A DNA stretch of 64,000 nt from the NCBI GenBank assembly GCA_945919795.1, contig CAMEJJ010000012.1:32153-96152 (forward strand), in the 5' to 3' direction. Position 1 is the first letter of the stretch. Each line of letters opens with the position of its first letter. The DNA comes from an uncultured Lachnospiraceae bacterium (GTDB taxonomy: Bacteria > Bacillota > Clostridia > Lachnospirales > Lachnospiraceae). The notes beneath the pieces were generated by a model that did not search any database, was not told the DNA's origin, and saw nothing but the letters and a program-made list of their open reading frames with translations. Below are positions 1-8,829 of the stretch, one piece after another. Position numbers and translations under genes: made by a program.

Positions 1-402
1 GACAATCTCGTTGAGTGTCTTATCGGAAAACCGGCCATTTTCGGATTTGTTCATATCAAAAGGCATCAGTCCCGCCAGAAAACTTTTTTGTCCAAGCTGT
101 TCCAATGCTCTTCGAAGCTCCGGTTGCAACACAATGACAATAGCTATGATTGCCACAGAAAAAATCTTCTCCGCAATCCATAAAATCGTACTGAGATTCA
201 ATACAGCGGCAAATAACAAAAACACAATGATTACAATAATCCCTTTTAACAAATTCCATGCTTTTGTATCCCGAATCCATATTAAAATCTGATACACCAA
301 AAAGGAGATAATAACTATCTCCACAATATCGGTCCATACAATTCTGGTAGGAAAATGAATGGTAGTCAAATATTTATTTATAAATGCCGAAATCGTTTCC
401 AT
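1..402 (-). CDS. cdaA: Diadenylate cyclase CdaA, N-terminal part (cut by window edge)
   Basis: The reverse strand from 402 runs open to the window edge, giving 134 residues. The start is an ATG preceded by AAAGGGG. The N-terminus begins METISAFINKY, and about three hydrophobic segments follow up to residue 90. Next comes IVIVLQPELRRALEQLG, the linker typical of membrane-bound CdaA just before the DAC catalytic domain, which lies outside the window. CdaA makes cyclic di-AMP from two ATP at the membrane and so controls potassium and osmotic balance and wall homeostasis. The family call rests on the N-terminal segments alone, because the DGA and RHR catalytic motifs are not visible. The gene follows two membrane-protein genes on the same strand, 49 bp after the nearer one. 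Confidence 0.85.
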   Translation of the reverse strand, partial: METISAFINKYLTTIHFPTRIVWTDIVEIVIISFLVYQILIWIRDTKAWNLLKGIIVIIVFLLFAAVLNLSTILWIAEKIFSVAIIAIVIVLQPELRRALEQLGQKSFLAGLMPFDMNKSENGRFSDKTLNEIV

Positions 403-451
403 GCGAATCCATTCCCCTTTATTTTATGGCCACAACGTAAATTTATTCTCT

Positions 452-1375
452 CTAATGTATTTTTTTCACTTTCACTTTTGTCTGGGGTACAGAATTTTTA
501 GGCACTGCCTTGACATAATAATAATACTCATCATCTTCAAACTGCACATACTCCGTTCGGGAATAGTCCACATTGAAAACAAAGAACTGCAATCCTACCG
601 CAAGTAAAAGCGATGCAATCATTCCTAAAATTAGGGAAAGCAGTGAAATATGCGTATCGAAGGACAGATCACCAATCAGCAGAATCGTTGCTCCCAAAAC
701 ACCGCCAACACACATACCAATTGTCCATGAATGATCAATAGACAACATACGTATTACATACACAGTAATCACAATAACCGAAAAAGCAATGAGGACAATG
801 ATGATTTCCTGATTGCCAAGCAGTCCGTCAATGACAAACCGGAACTTTCCGATTGCCTCTTCCGTCTCTAAATCACTGATTGTCTGGGCATTTTCCTTGA
901 TAAATAAAACCAGATAATACGCTACGGTTCCGCATGCCACCGATACAACGGATAACGGCGTACATAAAAGACCTACCGCAATCGGAATAATGTACGGAAT
1001 CTTCAGCATAAACATCAGCGGAAGTAATGCAACCACAATCGTATCCTTTGATGAAAACCGAAAATAAAGGATAAACATCAATACGAAAGCAGCCAATGCA
1101 ACAATGCCACATTCCAAGGATACCGCATAAGAATTTAAACAAACAAAAAGCGCGCCAAACAATACAATGAAATTCATCGGTAAAAAAGAGCACATCAGTG
1201 CCACAATCAACGGAATGATAATATTGCCGGCAATCCGATCCATATACCCTATATTGGCATTAATACTTAGCAAAACAACAAGCGCCAATAAGAATTTGAA
1301 GAGAGGTGTTAAATATACTTCGCCTTTACTGTATATATCGCGAAGCTTTTCTCTCATTTCCAGCAAAGCAGACAT
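452..1375 (-). CDS. Polytopic membrane protein upstream of cdaA, function unknown
   Basis: This is a 307-residue protein with eight or more hydrophobic stretches, starting near residue 22 (PLFKFLLALVVLLSINANIG). Hydrophilic loops near residues 160-185 are rich in acidic residues, and the cytoplasm-type tail is acidic then lysine-rich (FEDDEYYYYVK to KVKVKKIH). I recognise no enzymatic motif. Its position, 49 bp before cdaA on the same strand, suggests co-expression with cyclic di-AMP synthesis. I do not infer a shared function from that alone. A transporter, channel or scaffold role is possible. Confidence 0.75.
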   Translation of the reverse strand: MSALLEMREKLRDIYSKGEVYLTPLFKFLLALVVLLSINANIGYMDRIAGNIIIPLIVALMCSFLPMNFIVLFGALFVCLNSYAVSLECGIVALAAFVLMFILYFRFSSKDTIVVALLPLMFMLKIPYIIPIAVGLLCTPLSVVSVACGTVAYYLVLFIKENAQTISDLETEEAIGKFRFVIDGLLGNQEIIIVLIAFSVIVITVYVIRMLSIDHSWTIGMCVGGVLGATILLIGDLSFDTHISLLSLILGMIASLLLAVGLQFFVFNVDYSRTEYVQFEDDEYYYYVKAVPKNSVPQTKVKVKKIH

Positions 1376-1427
1376 ATTGTTTTCCTTTCTTGTTTTATAG
1401 ATAATTTAAATGAATAAAAAAGATATT

Positions 1428-1829
1428 TTAACTTTTTCTTTTTTCCAAATCATACATGGCTGATAACTGTTTCAACCGATTGTAATACTTTTTGAGACTT
1501 TTCTTCGCTTTATAATAACGAATCGAATAAACAATGTAACAAATCAAACTATATGCAACCACAAAAATCACATAATAAAGCAAGACATTTTTACCAAATG
1601 CCATCAGATCCATTTTATAGATATCCTGCATAAATGTCTCAAAATCATAATAAATGAACAAGCCAAAGATAATCAGATAGGCAATGGTGGCACAGATGAT
1701 TGATTTAATAATCTGTAATCCCATGTAATCGCTTCTGAAATAGCTTGCTATTGCCATATTTTTTTTACCTTCATCGGCTTCATATGCAGCCATTTTTGTC
1801 ATAAGACGTAAACGTTCCTGATTTATCAT
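1428..1829 (-). CDS. Small two-TM membrane protein, function unknown
   Basis: This is a 133-residue protein. A polar N-terminus (MINQERLRLMTKMAAYEADE) precedes two long hydrophobic segments, about residues 42-60 and 83-103. A basic tail (YYKAKKSLKKYYNRLKQL) follows and probably stays in the cytoplasm. It lies 52 bp upstream of the larger membrane protein and 16 bp downstream of the yvyF-like gene, so it is probably part of the run recD2-comF-yvyF-1829-1375-cdaA. No family was recognised. Confidence 0.7.
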   Translation of the reverse strand: MINQERLRLMTKMAAYEADEGKKNMAIASYFRSDYMGLQIIKSIICATIAYLIIFGLFIYYDFETFMQDIYKMDLMAFGKNVLLYYVIFVVAYSLICYIVYSIRYYKAKKSLKKYYNRLKQLSAMYDLEKRKS

Positions 1830-1845
1830 GAAAAGTTCTCCAAAA

Positions 1846-2259
1846 TTAGTCTGTCAAAAAACGCATTCTATTTTTAGAATCAGGTTTTCTGTGTGATTCG
1901 TTTTTCAACTGCTCCACATTTTTGGTCAGCATATTGTTGAGATTACGACTCATATTTTCACGGCATTGCGGGCAGAATTTGCCACTTCCGATCATCTTGC
2001 CACAACTTTCACAAGCCACTTTAATCGGCGAATCATCTGAAAACTGCAGTCTCTCCTGACGAATCCATGTCTGGATCTGTTGCGGCTCAACATCGCATTC
2101 TTCACACACCTCGGTCATACTGCAGTGGCCATGCTGCTGAATATATTTTTTTACTTCCTGAAACTTTTGTTCACTAAGCTCCTTGCATACGGGGCAAATC
2201 TTGTTACCTGCAATATAATTAAATAACTTTCCGCATCTTCGGCAATTTATAACATTCAT
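1846..2259 (-). CDS. yvyF: Flagellar operon protein, YvyF family
   Basis: This is a 137-residue cytoplasmic protein with two zinc-ribbon-like cysteine groups. The first is CRRCGKLFNYIAGNKICPVC at residues 6-25, and the second is CESCGKMIGSGKFCPQC near residues 83-99. Between them is a helix-turn-helix-like region (QHGHCSMTEVCEECDVEPQQ) of the kind found in the YvyF/TIGR03826 family. In Bacillus the family member sits between comF and flgM. Here comF is immediately upstream with an 18-bp gap, which supports the assignment. A regulatory role in flagellar gene expression is plausible from the family context but is not shown here. Confidence 0.8.
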   Translation of the reverse strand: MNVINCRRCGKLFNYIAGNKICPVCKELSEQKFQEVKKYIQQHGHCSMTEVCEECDVEPQQIQTWIRQERLQFSDDSPIKVACESCGKMIGSGKFCPQCRENMSRNLNNMLTKNVEQLKNESHRKPDSKNRMRFLTD

Positions 2260-2276
2260 CTGCTAACCTCCCGGGA

Positions 2277-2996
2277 TCAATCATCACCAATGGCAACTGC
2301 CAAAAAATACACCTTGTGTACGCCTGCCTCTTTTAATACCTTTGCCAAGGCATCTATGGTACTGCCTGTTGTATAGATGTCATCGATAACTATAGATACT
2401 TTCAATTTTACATCATTTCTGCCTATTTTAAAAGCCTTTTTCAAATTATTTTGGCGTTCCGACCTGCTCATGCTTTTTAATGGTTTGGTATCTTTGACAC
2501 GTTCCACATAATGCTCATAAAATGGAATCCCGGAATGCCTGCAAAAGGATTTTGCCAAAAGTTCTGCCTGATTATAACCGCGCTTTCTGATACGGTTTTC
2601 ATGCAATGGAACAGCGATTACGCCCTCGGCTCCTGCTCTTTTTAATGCCACAGCGAAAGCATCTGCCAAAAGTTTCCCAAGTGCATTGGCATATTCACTC
2701 CGTTTTCCGTACTTTAACCGGTAAATCATGTCCCGAAGCACATCATCGTAGGTGCATAGCGAAAGCCCTTTATCATATATATGTGCCCATCCGTATTTTA
2801 AGCAGTCCGAACAGTACTCTTTTTCCAAATCGCTTAATGCTCGTCCACATTTACAACAACGTTTTCCTCTGATTATGGGAAGTTTTTCCAGGCATGTGGT
2901 ACAAAATCCATCAAAACTCTGGTTTTGTAAAATCGGCTTATCACAAGCCGGGCATCTGGGCGGATATAAATAATCCAGAATATTGATCTTTTTCAA
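2277..2996 (-). CDS. comF: ComF family phosphoribosyltransferase-like protein
   Basis: The protein has 239 residues. An N-terminal zinc-finger region carries CXXC pairs (CPACDK near 15, CTTCLE near 32, CCKCG near 47, CSDC near 63). A type I phosphoribosyltransferase domain follows, with the PRPP loop VIDDIYTTGSTI near residues 203-214 and RKRGYNQAELLA near 137. Bacterial ComF proteins are needed for natural transformation, where they help handle incoming single-stranded DNA. Many non-competent Firmicutes also keep a copy. Its ATG overlaps the recD2 stop by 4 bp, so the two are translationally coupled. No other competence gene is visible in the window. Confidence 0.9.
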   Translation of the reverse strand: MKKINILDYLYPPRCPACDKPILQNQSFDGFCTTCLEKLPIIRGKRCCKCGRALSDLEKEYCSDCLKYGWAHIYDKGLSLCTYDDVLRDMIYRLKYGKRSEYANALGKLLADAFAVALKRAGAEGVIAVPLHENRIRKRGYNQAELLAKSFCRHSGIPFYEHYVERVKDTKPLKSMSRSERQNNLKKAFKIGRNDVKLKVSIVIDDIYTTGSTIDALAKVLKEAGVHKVYFLAVAIGDD

Positions 2997-5275
2997 TTAT
3001 GCTCCTGTCTGCATAATCTCTCCCGTTCTTTTATGCGGTAATATAACCCCGAATACCGCTTCTGTTTGTTTTCATTTGCAATCATCTGATTCATGATATT
3101 CATGCTTCCCAACAATGTTACACAGTCTTTAGCTCTTGTAACACCTGTATAGAGCAGATTTCGATAAACCAAGGGTCCCGGAACTCCAAACAAAGGAATT
3201 ACAACCGCAGGATATTCACTTCCCTGTGATTTATGAATAGTGATAGCATATGCTAACTCCAATTCATCCAGTGATTCATACGGATATTGCACAATTTTCC
3301 CATCATCAAACGCAATCATCATAAAGGAAGCATAATCATTGATTTCTTTTATGATGCCAACATCCCCGTTAAATATTCCCATTCCGTTTTTTATAGGAAG
3401 ATTATAGTTGCCACGAATTTCCCATTCCAGTTTGTAATTATTTTTGGTCTGCATCACTTTATCGCCTTCACGAAACAGAATATCTCCGTAAATGTGTTCC
3501 CGTTTGGACAAATCCGCAGGATTGAGATACTTTTGCAGAATTGCATTTAACTCTTCCACGCCAAGAGGACCTTTCCGCATCGGAGTAAGAACCTGAACAT
3601 CCATGGCATCTACTCCAAAATTGCGTGGCAGCATATCCGAAACCAATTTGATGATATTGTTGTAAATCTCCATCGGATTACTACGTTCCAGAAAATAAAA
3701 ATCTTTGCTTTCCTTGTTGTTAATCAACAACTCTTTACCATCCTGAATCCGGTGGGCATTCATAACAATTTCACTTTCTCTGGCCTGTCGGAAAATATTT
3801 TGAAGAGCAACTGTTGCAAAGCATCCACTATCAATCATATCCTTTAATACACAACCCGGTCCCACACTCGGAAGCTGATCTACGTCTCCGACCATGATCA
3901 GATGCACTCCCTGAGGAATCGCTGATAACAAAGCGCGGAACAAAAAGATATCCACCATGGACATTTCATCAACAATAATCACATCTGCATCCAACGGATA
4001 ATCTTCGTTTCTCGCAAAGCTTCCGCCGCCATTTTCCTCTCCGCCGCCATTTACCTCCAGCAATCGGTGAATGGTTCTTGCTTCCATGCCACAGGCTTCC
4101 GTCATACGTTTTGCCGCTCTACCGGTCGGTGCTGCCAGTGCTATTTCCATCTGTTCTTTTTCAAAGTACCGCAGCATAATATGAATGGTAGTAGTCTTAC
4201 CGGTTCCCGGTCCACCGGTCAAAATCATGACACCATGCTGAATGGCATTCTGCACGGCTTCCCGCTGCATTTCATCCAGAACAATCCCGCATTCATCCTC
4301 TATCGCAGCGATTTTATCGCGAATCAGGCTTTCTTGTTTGGTCATGCAATCTTTTCCACTTTCAAAAAAAGTAATATCCAAATCGCTTAACATGTAAGCA
4401 CACTCATTCTCAGCACGATAGGCTGAGGGACTATAAATATATACCGGCCCATTTTCCTCTTCCTGTCGCATGGTAATCCGGTGTTCCACAATCAGATTCG
4501 AAATTTCAGTATCAATTTCTTTATCTTCCACACCAAGCAGTTTTACCGCTTCCTGTATCAGATCAGTTTTCGGAAGGCAGGTATGCCCTGCAGACATAGC
4601 CTGAGTCAACGCGTATACAATGCCACACCGTATCCGATATTCGGAATTAATCAAAACGCCGGAAGAAAGTGCAATTTCGTCTGCGGTCTTGAAACCAACC
4701 CCGTCAATTTCTTCCGCCAGTCGGTAGGGGTTGAGTTTTAACACATCATAAATGGCATCACCGTAGTATTCATAGATTTTCACTGCCAGCCGGTCACTCA
4801 TTCCATAATCCTGCAAAAACAGCATAGCACGTCGCATATCCTTTTTTTCACAAACCTGTATGGCAATCTGTTGTGCAATCCTTTCGCTGATACCTTTCAC
4901 TTCAACCAGTCTGTGCGGTTCCTCTTCAATAATCCGAAAAGTATCTTCACCAAATTTTTTTACAATTCTTTCTGCCAGTTTTTCTCCGATACCCTTGATG
5001 GCTCCGGAACCCAGATATCGTCTGATACTGCTACTATCATCCGGCGGTATAATTTCAAACCGTTCCATACGTATCTGCATGCCGAAGTTCGGATGTTCCT
5101 CTTCCCGTCCTTCAATGTATAAATAGTCTCCCGTGCTCACCCCGTGAAAAATTCCCACAACCTTTTCATCTGTTTTTTCACAGGTAAGCGCCAGAACCTT
5201 ATAATGATTTTCTTTGTTTTCAAAAATGATATGATCCACATATCCCTTTAGTACAACTTTGTTTTCTGATTCCAT
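2993..5275 (-). CDS. recD2: RecD2-type 5'-3' DNA helicase
   Basis: This is a superfamily 1B helicase of about 760 residues. An N-terminal OB-like domain (KVVLKGYVDHIIFENKE) and helix-hairpin-helix repeats (IKGIGEKLAERIVKKFG near 100, VKGISERIAQQI near 130) precede the motor. The motor has Walker A TGGPGTGKTTTIH near residue 355, Walker B VIIVDEMSMVD, ITIHKSQGSEYP and YTGVTRAK. The long N-terminal region and the absence of recB/recC nearby identify RecD2 rather than the RecBCD subunit. RecD2 acts at stalled forks and in repair. I chose the ATG at 5275 (MESENK), which follows AGAGAG; an in-frame ATG at 5296 has no ribosome-binding site. A weak hairpin separates it from the flagellar genes. Confidence 0.92.
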   Translation of the reverse strand: MESENKVVLKGYVDHIIFENKENHYKVLALTCEKTDEKVVGIFHGVSTGDYLYIEGREEEHPNFGMQIRMERFEIIPPDDSSSIRRYLGSGAIKGIGEKLAERIVKKFGEDTFRIIEEEPHRLVEVKGISERIAQQIAIQVCEKKDMRRAMLFLQDYGMSDRLAVKIYEYYGDAIYDVLKLNPYRLAEEIDGVGFKTADEIALSSGVLINSEYRIRCGIVYALTQAMSAGHTCLPKTDLIQEAVKLLGVEDKEIDTEISNLIVEHRITMRQEEENGPVYIYSPSAYRAENECAYMLSDLDITFFESGKDCMTKQESLIRDKIAAIEDECGIVLDEMQREAVQNAIQHGVMILTGGPGTGKTTTIHIMLRYFEKEQMEIALAAPTGRAAKRMTEACGMEARTIHRLLEVNGGGEENGGGSFARNEDYPLDADVIIVDEMSMVDIFLFRALLSAIPQGVHLIMVGDVDQLPSVGPGCVLKDMIDSGCFATVALQNIFRQARESEIVMNAHRIQDGKELLINNKESKDFYFLERSNPMEIYNNIIKLVSDMLPRNFGVDAMDVQVLTPMRKGPLGVEELNAILQKYLNPADLSKREHIYGDILFREGDKVMQTKNNYKLEWEIRGNYNLPIKNGMGIFNGDVGIIKEINDYASFMMIAFDDGKIVQYPYESLDELELAYAITIHKSQGSEYPAVVIPLFGVPGPLVYRNLLYTGVTRAKDCVTLLGSMNIMNQMIANENKQKRYSGLYYRIKERERLCRQEHN

Positions 5276-5309
5276 GTAGGTTTTCTCTCTATGCATTATA
5301 ATTTAAAGA

Positions 5310-5332
5310 GGCTGTCGCGTTCTGCAACAGCC
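5310..5332 (-). terminator. Hairpin between flgJ-like gene and recD2
   Basis: GGCTGT and ACAGCC arms pair around a short loop, followed on the minus strand by a weak T-rich stretch (CTCTTTAAATT). It lies 7 bp after the flgJ-like stop, so it is probably a partial terminator or an mRNA 3' end for the mreB-flagellar operon. The poor U-tract could allow read-through into recD2. Confidence 0.5.
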
Positions 5333-5338
5333 CCGTTT

Positions 5339-5692
5339 TTATATTTCATAGTTGCGTTTCATCTGTTCAAACAACATCTGCGCCAATCCCAGACTGTTTT
5401 GTTCCGTTGACTGGCTTGCCAGATCTTCAATCGCCGAATCCTTGAAGAAATCGACCAGTTTGGCTGACGAATCGCTATCTTCCTCTCCAAAAAGATTGGT
5501 CGTCTTTTCCATTTCCTTAAAGACCTGCTCTAAAAAATAGGACTCAAACTGCTTGCAGACATCCATCAGTTCTTCATCAGTTGCGCTCTCCAAATCGCTC
5601 TGTGACAGCTTTGAAATCTGACCTGCCGTCTTGCTTGTCTGCTGTGTCGATTGATATTGATCCATATAGTTGTTTATGCTACCTATGTCCAT
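5339..5692 (-). CDS. flgJ: FlgJ-like rod-binding protein (no muramidase domain)
   Basis: This 117-residue protein matches only the N-terminal rod-binding half of enterobacterial FlgJ. It has the core VCKQFESYFLEQVFKEMEKT at residues 46-65 and the C-terminal LAQMLFEQMKR. Such stand-alone rod-capping proteins are usual in Clostridia, where a separate enzyme opens the peptidoglycan. It follows flgG by 12 bp in the same transcript, which fits rod assembly. The N-terminal 30 residues are polar and rich in Q, S and T, as expected for a disordered exported start. Confidence 0.8.
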   Translation of the reverse strand: MDIGSINNYMDQYQSTQQTSKTAGQISKLSQSDLESATDEELMDVCKQFESYFLEQVFKEMEKTTNLFGEEDSDSSAKLVDFFKDSAIEDLASQSTEQNSLGLAQMLFEQMKRNYEI

Positions 5693-5704
5693 TTATATTT
5701 CCTC

Positions 5705-6523
5705 TTATCGTCTTAATTGGTTGGCCTGCTGCATCATATCGTCCGATGCCTGAATGACTTTGGAATTCATTTCGTAGGCACGCTGTGCAATAATCAGGTT
5801 TACCATTTCATCTGCTACCTGTACGTTGGAACCTTCCAGATAGCCCTGTACAATCCCGCTCTTTTTAATGTTGAGATTGGTGGTGTATTCGTTAATAGCG
5901 CCACCGCTTGCAGCGGTTGCACTGTATAAGCTGGAACTCGTCTTTTCCAATCCGGCAGGATTTTGGAACTGATACAATCCGATATAAATTCCCAATCCCT
6001 GCGCGTTATTATTGGCATCGGGATAACAAAGCTCTCCCTGACCGGACAGCGTGATATTGGATGTTACATAATCACCGGGAACAGCAATTGGTTTTCCGGT
6101 GGAATCAAGCACCTGATATCCTTCGGATGTTGTTAAATTTAATCCGTTATTACCGATTGCCCATGTAAAATTACCGTTTCGTGTATATTGCACTTCCCCG
6201 CTTCCGTCCCGGACAGCAAAAAATCCATCGCCATCAATGGCAAAAGCACTGGGACTTTCCGAATCAAGGAAACTTCCCTCAGTAAAAATAGAAGTAATGG
6301 AAGAATTTCGAACGCCAAGACCAACCTGGGCACTGATGGGCTTTTGCTCACCGTTAGCCGTCGTTGTCTTTGTCTGTAATGTCTGATACAGGAGGCTCTT
6401 AAACTCTGCACGTTCTGTTTTATATCCTGTCGTATTGACATTTGCCAGGTTATTGGCAATCGTATCAACATTTGTCTGCTGGGCAATCATGCCGGTTGCC
6501 CCCGACCAGAGAGATCTAACCAT
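5705..6523 (-). CDS. flgG: Flagellar hook-basal body (rod) protein FlgG/FlhP type
   Basis: The protein has 272 residues with both conserved ends of rod and hook proteins. The N-terminal part is MVRSLWSGATGMIAQQ followed by DTIANNLANVNTTGYK. The C-terminal part includes EGSNVQVADEMVNLIIAQRA and a heptad-rich tail that packs into the rod coiled coil. The middle region is a D1-like domain (AIDGDGFFAVRDG). It lies 12 bp after the paralogous gene at 6536 and before the flgJ-like gene, an order like mbl-flhO-flhP in Bacillus. The distal rod protein FlgG is the best name, with FlhP the Bacillus equivalent. Confidence 0.9.
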   Translation of the reverse strand: MVRSLWSGATGMIAQQTNVDTIANNLANVNTTGYKTERAEFKSLLYQTLQTKTTTANGEQKPISAQVGLGVRNSSITSIFTEGSFLDSESPSAFAIDGDGFFAVRDGSGEVQYTRNGNFTWAIGNNGLNLTTSEGYQVLDSTGKPIAVPGDYVTSNITLSGQGELCYPDANNNAQGLGIYIGLYQFQNPAGLEKTSSSLYSATAASGGAINEYTTNLNIKKSGIVQGYLEGSNVQVADEMVNLIIAQRAYEMNSKVIQASDDMMQQANQLRR

Positions 6524-6535
6524 ACCTTATTCCTC

Positions 6536-7309
6536 CTATACTTTTCCAAGCTGATTAACTGCTTTATCCAATGTTTCATCTATTGTCTGAATGACTTTCT
6601 GATTGCTTTCATAAGTCCTGGTCGCACTGATTAATTCAACCATTTCACTAACAACCTGAACATTGGAAGCTTCCAGATAGCCTTCGAAAACTTTGGCGTC
6701 TGCTTCAATCATCGTTGCACCTTCCACGGGCTGATAATAGTTTTCGCCATAATGCTCCAGATAATTGTAATCCTCAAAATCTTCAAGTCCAATCGTAGTC
6801 ACTCTTTGATCATTTTGAAAAATGGTACCATTTTCATCGATTCTGGCATCTGAAAGCGGGTCCAGCTTAATATGCCGTCCCTCTTCATCCAAAACATAGT
6901 CTCCGTCTTTGGTAACCAGATAACCGTCCACATTGAGTGTAAAGGAACCATCCCTCGTATATTTCGTACTCGTTTCACCGGACTTATTGGTAAATTCTAT
7001 GCAGAAAAAACCTTTTCCTGACAATGCCAGGTCATAGGTGTTGTTGGTCGTTTCAAATGCTCCCTGACTGTAATCGACATAGTTTTCGCCGATCTTTACA
7101 CCGAGATTCATCGTTCCGATTTTTTTCCCTCTGAAGGCAGAGGTCTGGTCTTTGATCTTATATGCTAAAACCGCATCAAAAGCCTCACTTGTAGAGCCCT
7201 CTTTTTTAAAGCCGGTCGTTGCCGCATTTGCCAGATTGTTGGCAATGACATCTACCTTATTTTGTTGGTTCAGCATACCCGTATAAGCGGTATATAGACC
7301 TTTTACCAT
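6536..7309 (-). CDS. flgF: Flagellar rod protein FlgF/FlhO type
   Basis: This 257-residue paralogue of the next gene starts MVKGLYTAYTGMLNQQNK, then DVIANNLANAATTGFKKEG. It ends with LEASNVQVVSEMVELISATR and a heptad-rich tail. The central domain has LALSGKGFFCIEF. The gene begins directly at the mreB stop with no gap, so it is translated from the same mRNA. By position and length it corresponds to FlhO/FlgF, a proximal rod component. FlgF and FlgG are hard to separate by eye; operon order decided the call. Confidence 0.85.
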   Translation of the reverse strand: MVKGLYTAYTGMLNQQNKVDVIANNLANAATTGFKKEGSTSEAFDAVLAYKIKDQTSAFRGKKIGTMNLGVKIGENYVDYSQGAFETTNNTYDLALSGKGFFCIEFTNKSGETSTKYTRDGSFTLNVDGYLVTKDGDYVLDEEGRHIKLDPLSDARIDENGTIFQNDQRVTTIGLEDFEDYNYLEHYGENYYQPVEGATMIEADAKVFEGYLEASNVQVVSEMVELISATRTYESNQKVIQTIDETLDKAVNQLGKV

Positions 7310-8308
7310 TTAGAAATCTCCTTTATAATCTGCCAGGATTTCAACATATTTTCCCGTTCCGACCGCTACGCATGTCATCGGATCTTCTGCTGTCATGGTA
7401 TGAATTCCGGTCTTGGCTTCAATTAAATCTTCCAATCCACGAAGCAGAGCACCGCCACCTGTTAAAACAATTCCTCTGTCTGCAATATCCGCTGCCAGCT
7501 CCGGAGGTGTCTGTTCCAATACACTGTGTATGGTCTCAATAATCTGCGCCGTCGTTTCTTTTAAAGCTTCTTCCGTTTCTTCACTTGTCACCGTGACGGT
7601 CTTAGGAAGACCTGTTACTAAATCCCTTCCTCTGACATCCAGAACATCAACCTCGGGACGTCTGTATGCAGTTCCGATTTTAATCTTTAAATCCTCGGCA
7701 GTTCTTTCACCGATTAATAAGTTGTGTTTCTTTCTCATATAACGAACCAACGCTTCATCAAAATCATCACCTGCAACTTTGATAGATGCACTGATTACCG
7801 TACCCTTTAAGGAAATTACTGCAATATCGGAAGTACCACCACCGATATCTACAATCATATTTCCACAAGGCTTTGAAATATCAATTCCCGCACCGATTGC
7901 AGCAGCAATTGGCTCTTCGATCAGTTTTACATCTCTTGCTCCTGCTGAATAGGTAGCATCTTCAACTGCTTTTTTCTCAACTTCTGTAACACCACTGGGT
8001 ACACAGACAACTACGCGCGGTTTTTTAAAAGACTTTCTTCCCAATGCCTTCTGGATGAAGTATTTCATCATCTTTTCTGTTACGGTATAGTCCGAAATAA
8101 CACCCTGTCTCAACGGTCTAACCGCTGTAATATTGCCGGGAGTTCTACCAAGCATCAGTCTGGCATCTTCTCCGATGGCTTTTATCTTATTGGTATCTCT
8201 GTCAAAAGCAACTACGCTGGGCTCCTTTAAAACAACACCCTTGCCTCTGATGTAAACCAGTATACTGGCTGTTCCTAAGTCAATTCCGATATCGGTATCT
8301 CTCATCAT
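7310..8308 (-). CDS. mreB: Actin-like rod-shape protein MreB/Mbl
   Basis: This is a 332-residue bacterial actin. It contains the phosphate 1 loop DIGIDLGTASILVYIRGKG near the N-terminus, phosphate 2 IVDIGGGTSDIAVISL near residue 155, and adenosine motif GIVLTGGGALLRGLEDLI near 280. It polymerises under the membrane and guides the elongation machinery of the side wall. I chose the ATG at 8308 (MMRDTD), which has GAAAGGG upstream; the ORF opens 24 bp earlier without a site. Its neighbours are rod genes, as with Bacillus mbl, so Mbl is the likely orthologue. A strong sigma-A type promoter lies about 130 bp upstream. Confidence 0.92.
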   Translation of the reverse strand: MMRDTDIGIDLGTASILVYIRGKGVVLKEPSVVAFDRDTNKIKAIGEDARLMLGRTPGNITAVRPLRQGVISDYTVTEKMMKYFIQKALGRKSFKKPRVVVCVPSGVTEVEKKAVEDATYSAGARDVKLIEEPIAAAIGAGIDISKPCGNMIVDIGGGTSDIAVISLKGTVISASIKVAGDDFDEALVRYMRKKHNLLIGERTAEDLKIKIGTAYRRPEVDVLDVRGRDLVTGLPKTVTVTSEETEEALKETTAQIIETIHSVLEQTPPELAADIADRGIVLTGGGALLRGLEDLIEAKTGIHTMTAEDPMTCVAVGTGKYVEILADYKGDF

Positions 8309-8435
8309 GATTCCATATCCCTTTCTATACATTCTGCTTATATGAAAACCTTATTCCGCCAAGAAACTTCTTTCTTTTATAAATCTCGTTTCTTTGCGAC
8401 AATACGGCTATTATCAAAAATACACATATAGATGA

Positions 8436-8464
8436 ATTATAACGCACTCCATACAGTTTTTCAA
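8436..8464 (-). promoter_or_regulatory. Sigma-A type promoter for mreB-flagellar rod operon
   Basis: On the minus strand TTGAAA (8464-8459) and TATAAT (8441-8436) are separated by exactly 17 bp. This leaves a 5' leader of about 120 nt before the mreB ATG. No sigma-D type flagellar promoter was noticed, so these rod genes appear to be expressed with the housekeeping sigma factor. Confidence 0.75.
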
Positions 8465-8500
8465 AGGGTTTTGCGGAATTTCATGTTTTTTTATAAAAAA

Positions 8501-8545
8501 TGCACAGAAAAGTAATCAGCATCCTCCTGATTTCTTTTTTGTGCA
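8501..8545 (-). terminator. Intrinsic terminator-like hairpin upstream of mreB
   Basis: TGCACAGAAAAGTAATCAG and its near complement at 8526-8545 form a long stem. On the minus strand it is followed by TTTTTTATAAAAAAA. It should stop transcription coming from uvrBA before the mreB promoter. Confidence 0.7.
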
Positions 8546-8605
8546 TCCATGCTATTTTTTATATCGACATAGGTTGTAAAAAACTTTATGGTCGGTCTAA
8601 CAGAA

Positions 8606-8800
8606 ATTATATATCTTTGCTGCTTCATGCTTCGGTTTCTGACATTTCTAAGCGGCATGCTCACAAAAAATCTATTTAATGCCCGGTTTCAAAACTCAGA
8701 CTTCGTCTTCAAACAGTTGAAACCGGGCATTATTTTTGTTCGTCCATGGCGCTAAGAAAGACACGAAACCTCGTAAAAGCCGGCGACAAAGATATATAAT
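8606..8800 (+). repeat. Palindromic element family R, copy R1
   Basis: This is one of five copies of a roughly 195-bp nested palindrome. Its ends are ATATATCTTTGC and ACAAAGATATAT. Middle arms are TTCTAAGCGGCATG and its partner with GCGCTAAGAAA. The inner stem is GCCCGGTTTCAA / TTGAAACCGGGC around a loop with ACTTCGTCTTC. The orientation here is that of R2 and R5. It ends 30 bp from the uvrA stop; on the uvrA side it carries ACACAAATCCGAAA, the outer arm that R3 and R5 have on both sides, but the left arm is missing. R1 therefore looks like a partly eroded copy. Confidence 0.85.
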
Positions 8801-8829
8801 GAGAACACAAATCCGAAAGAAATAAAAAC

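Noticed and set aside
11..292. Plus-strand open frame at the left edge
   Set aside because: It is opposite the cdaA start, which has clear family sequence and a ribosome-binding site.
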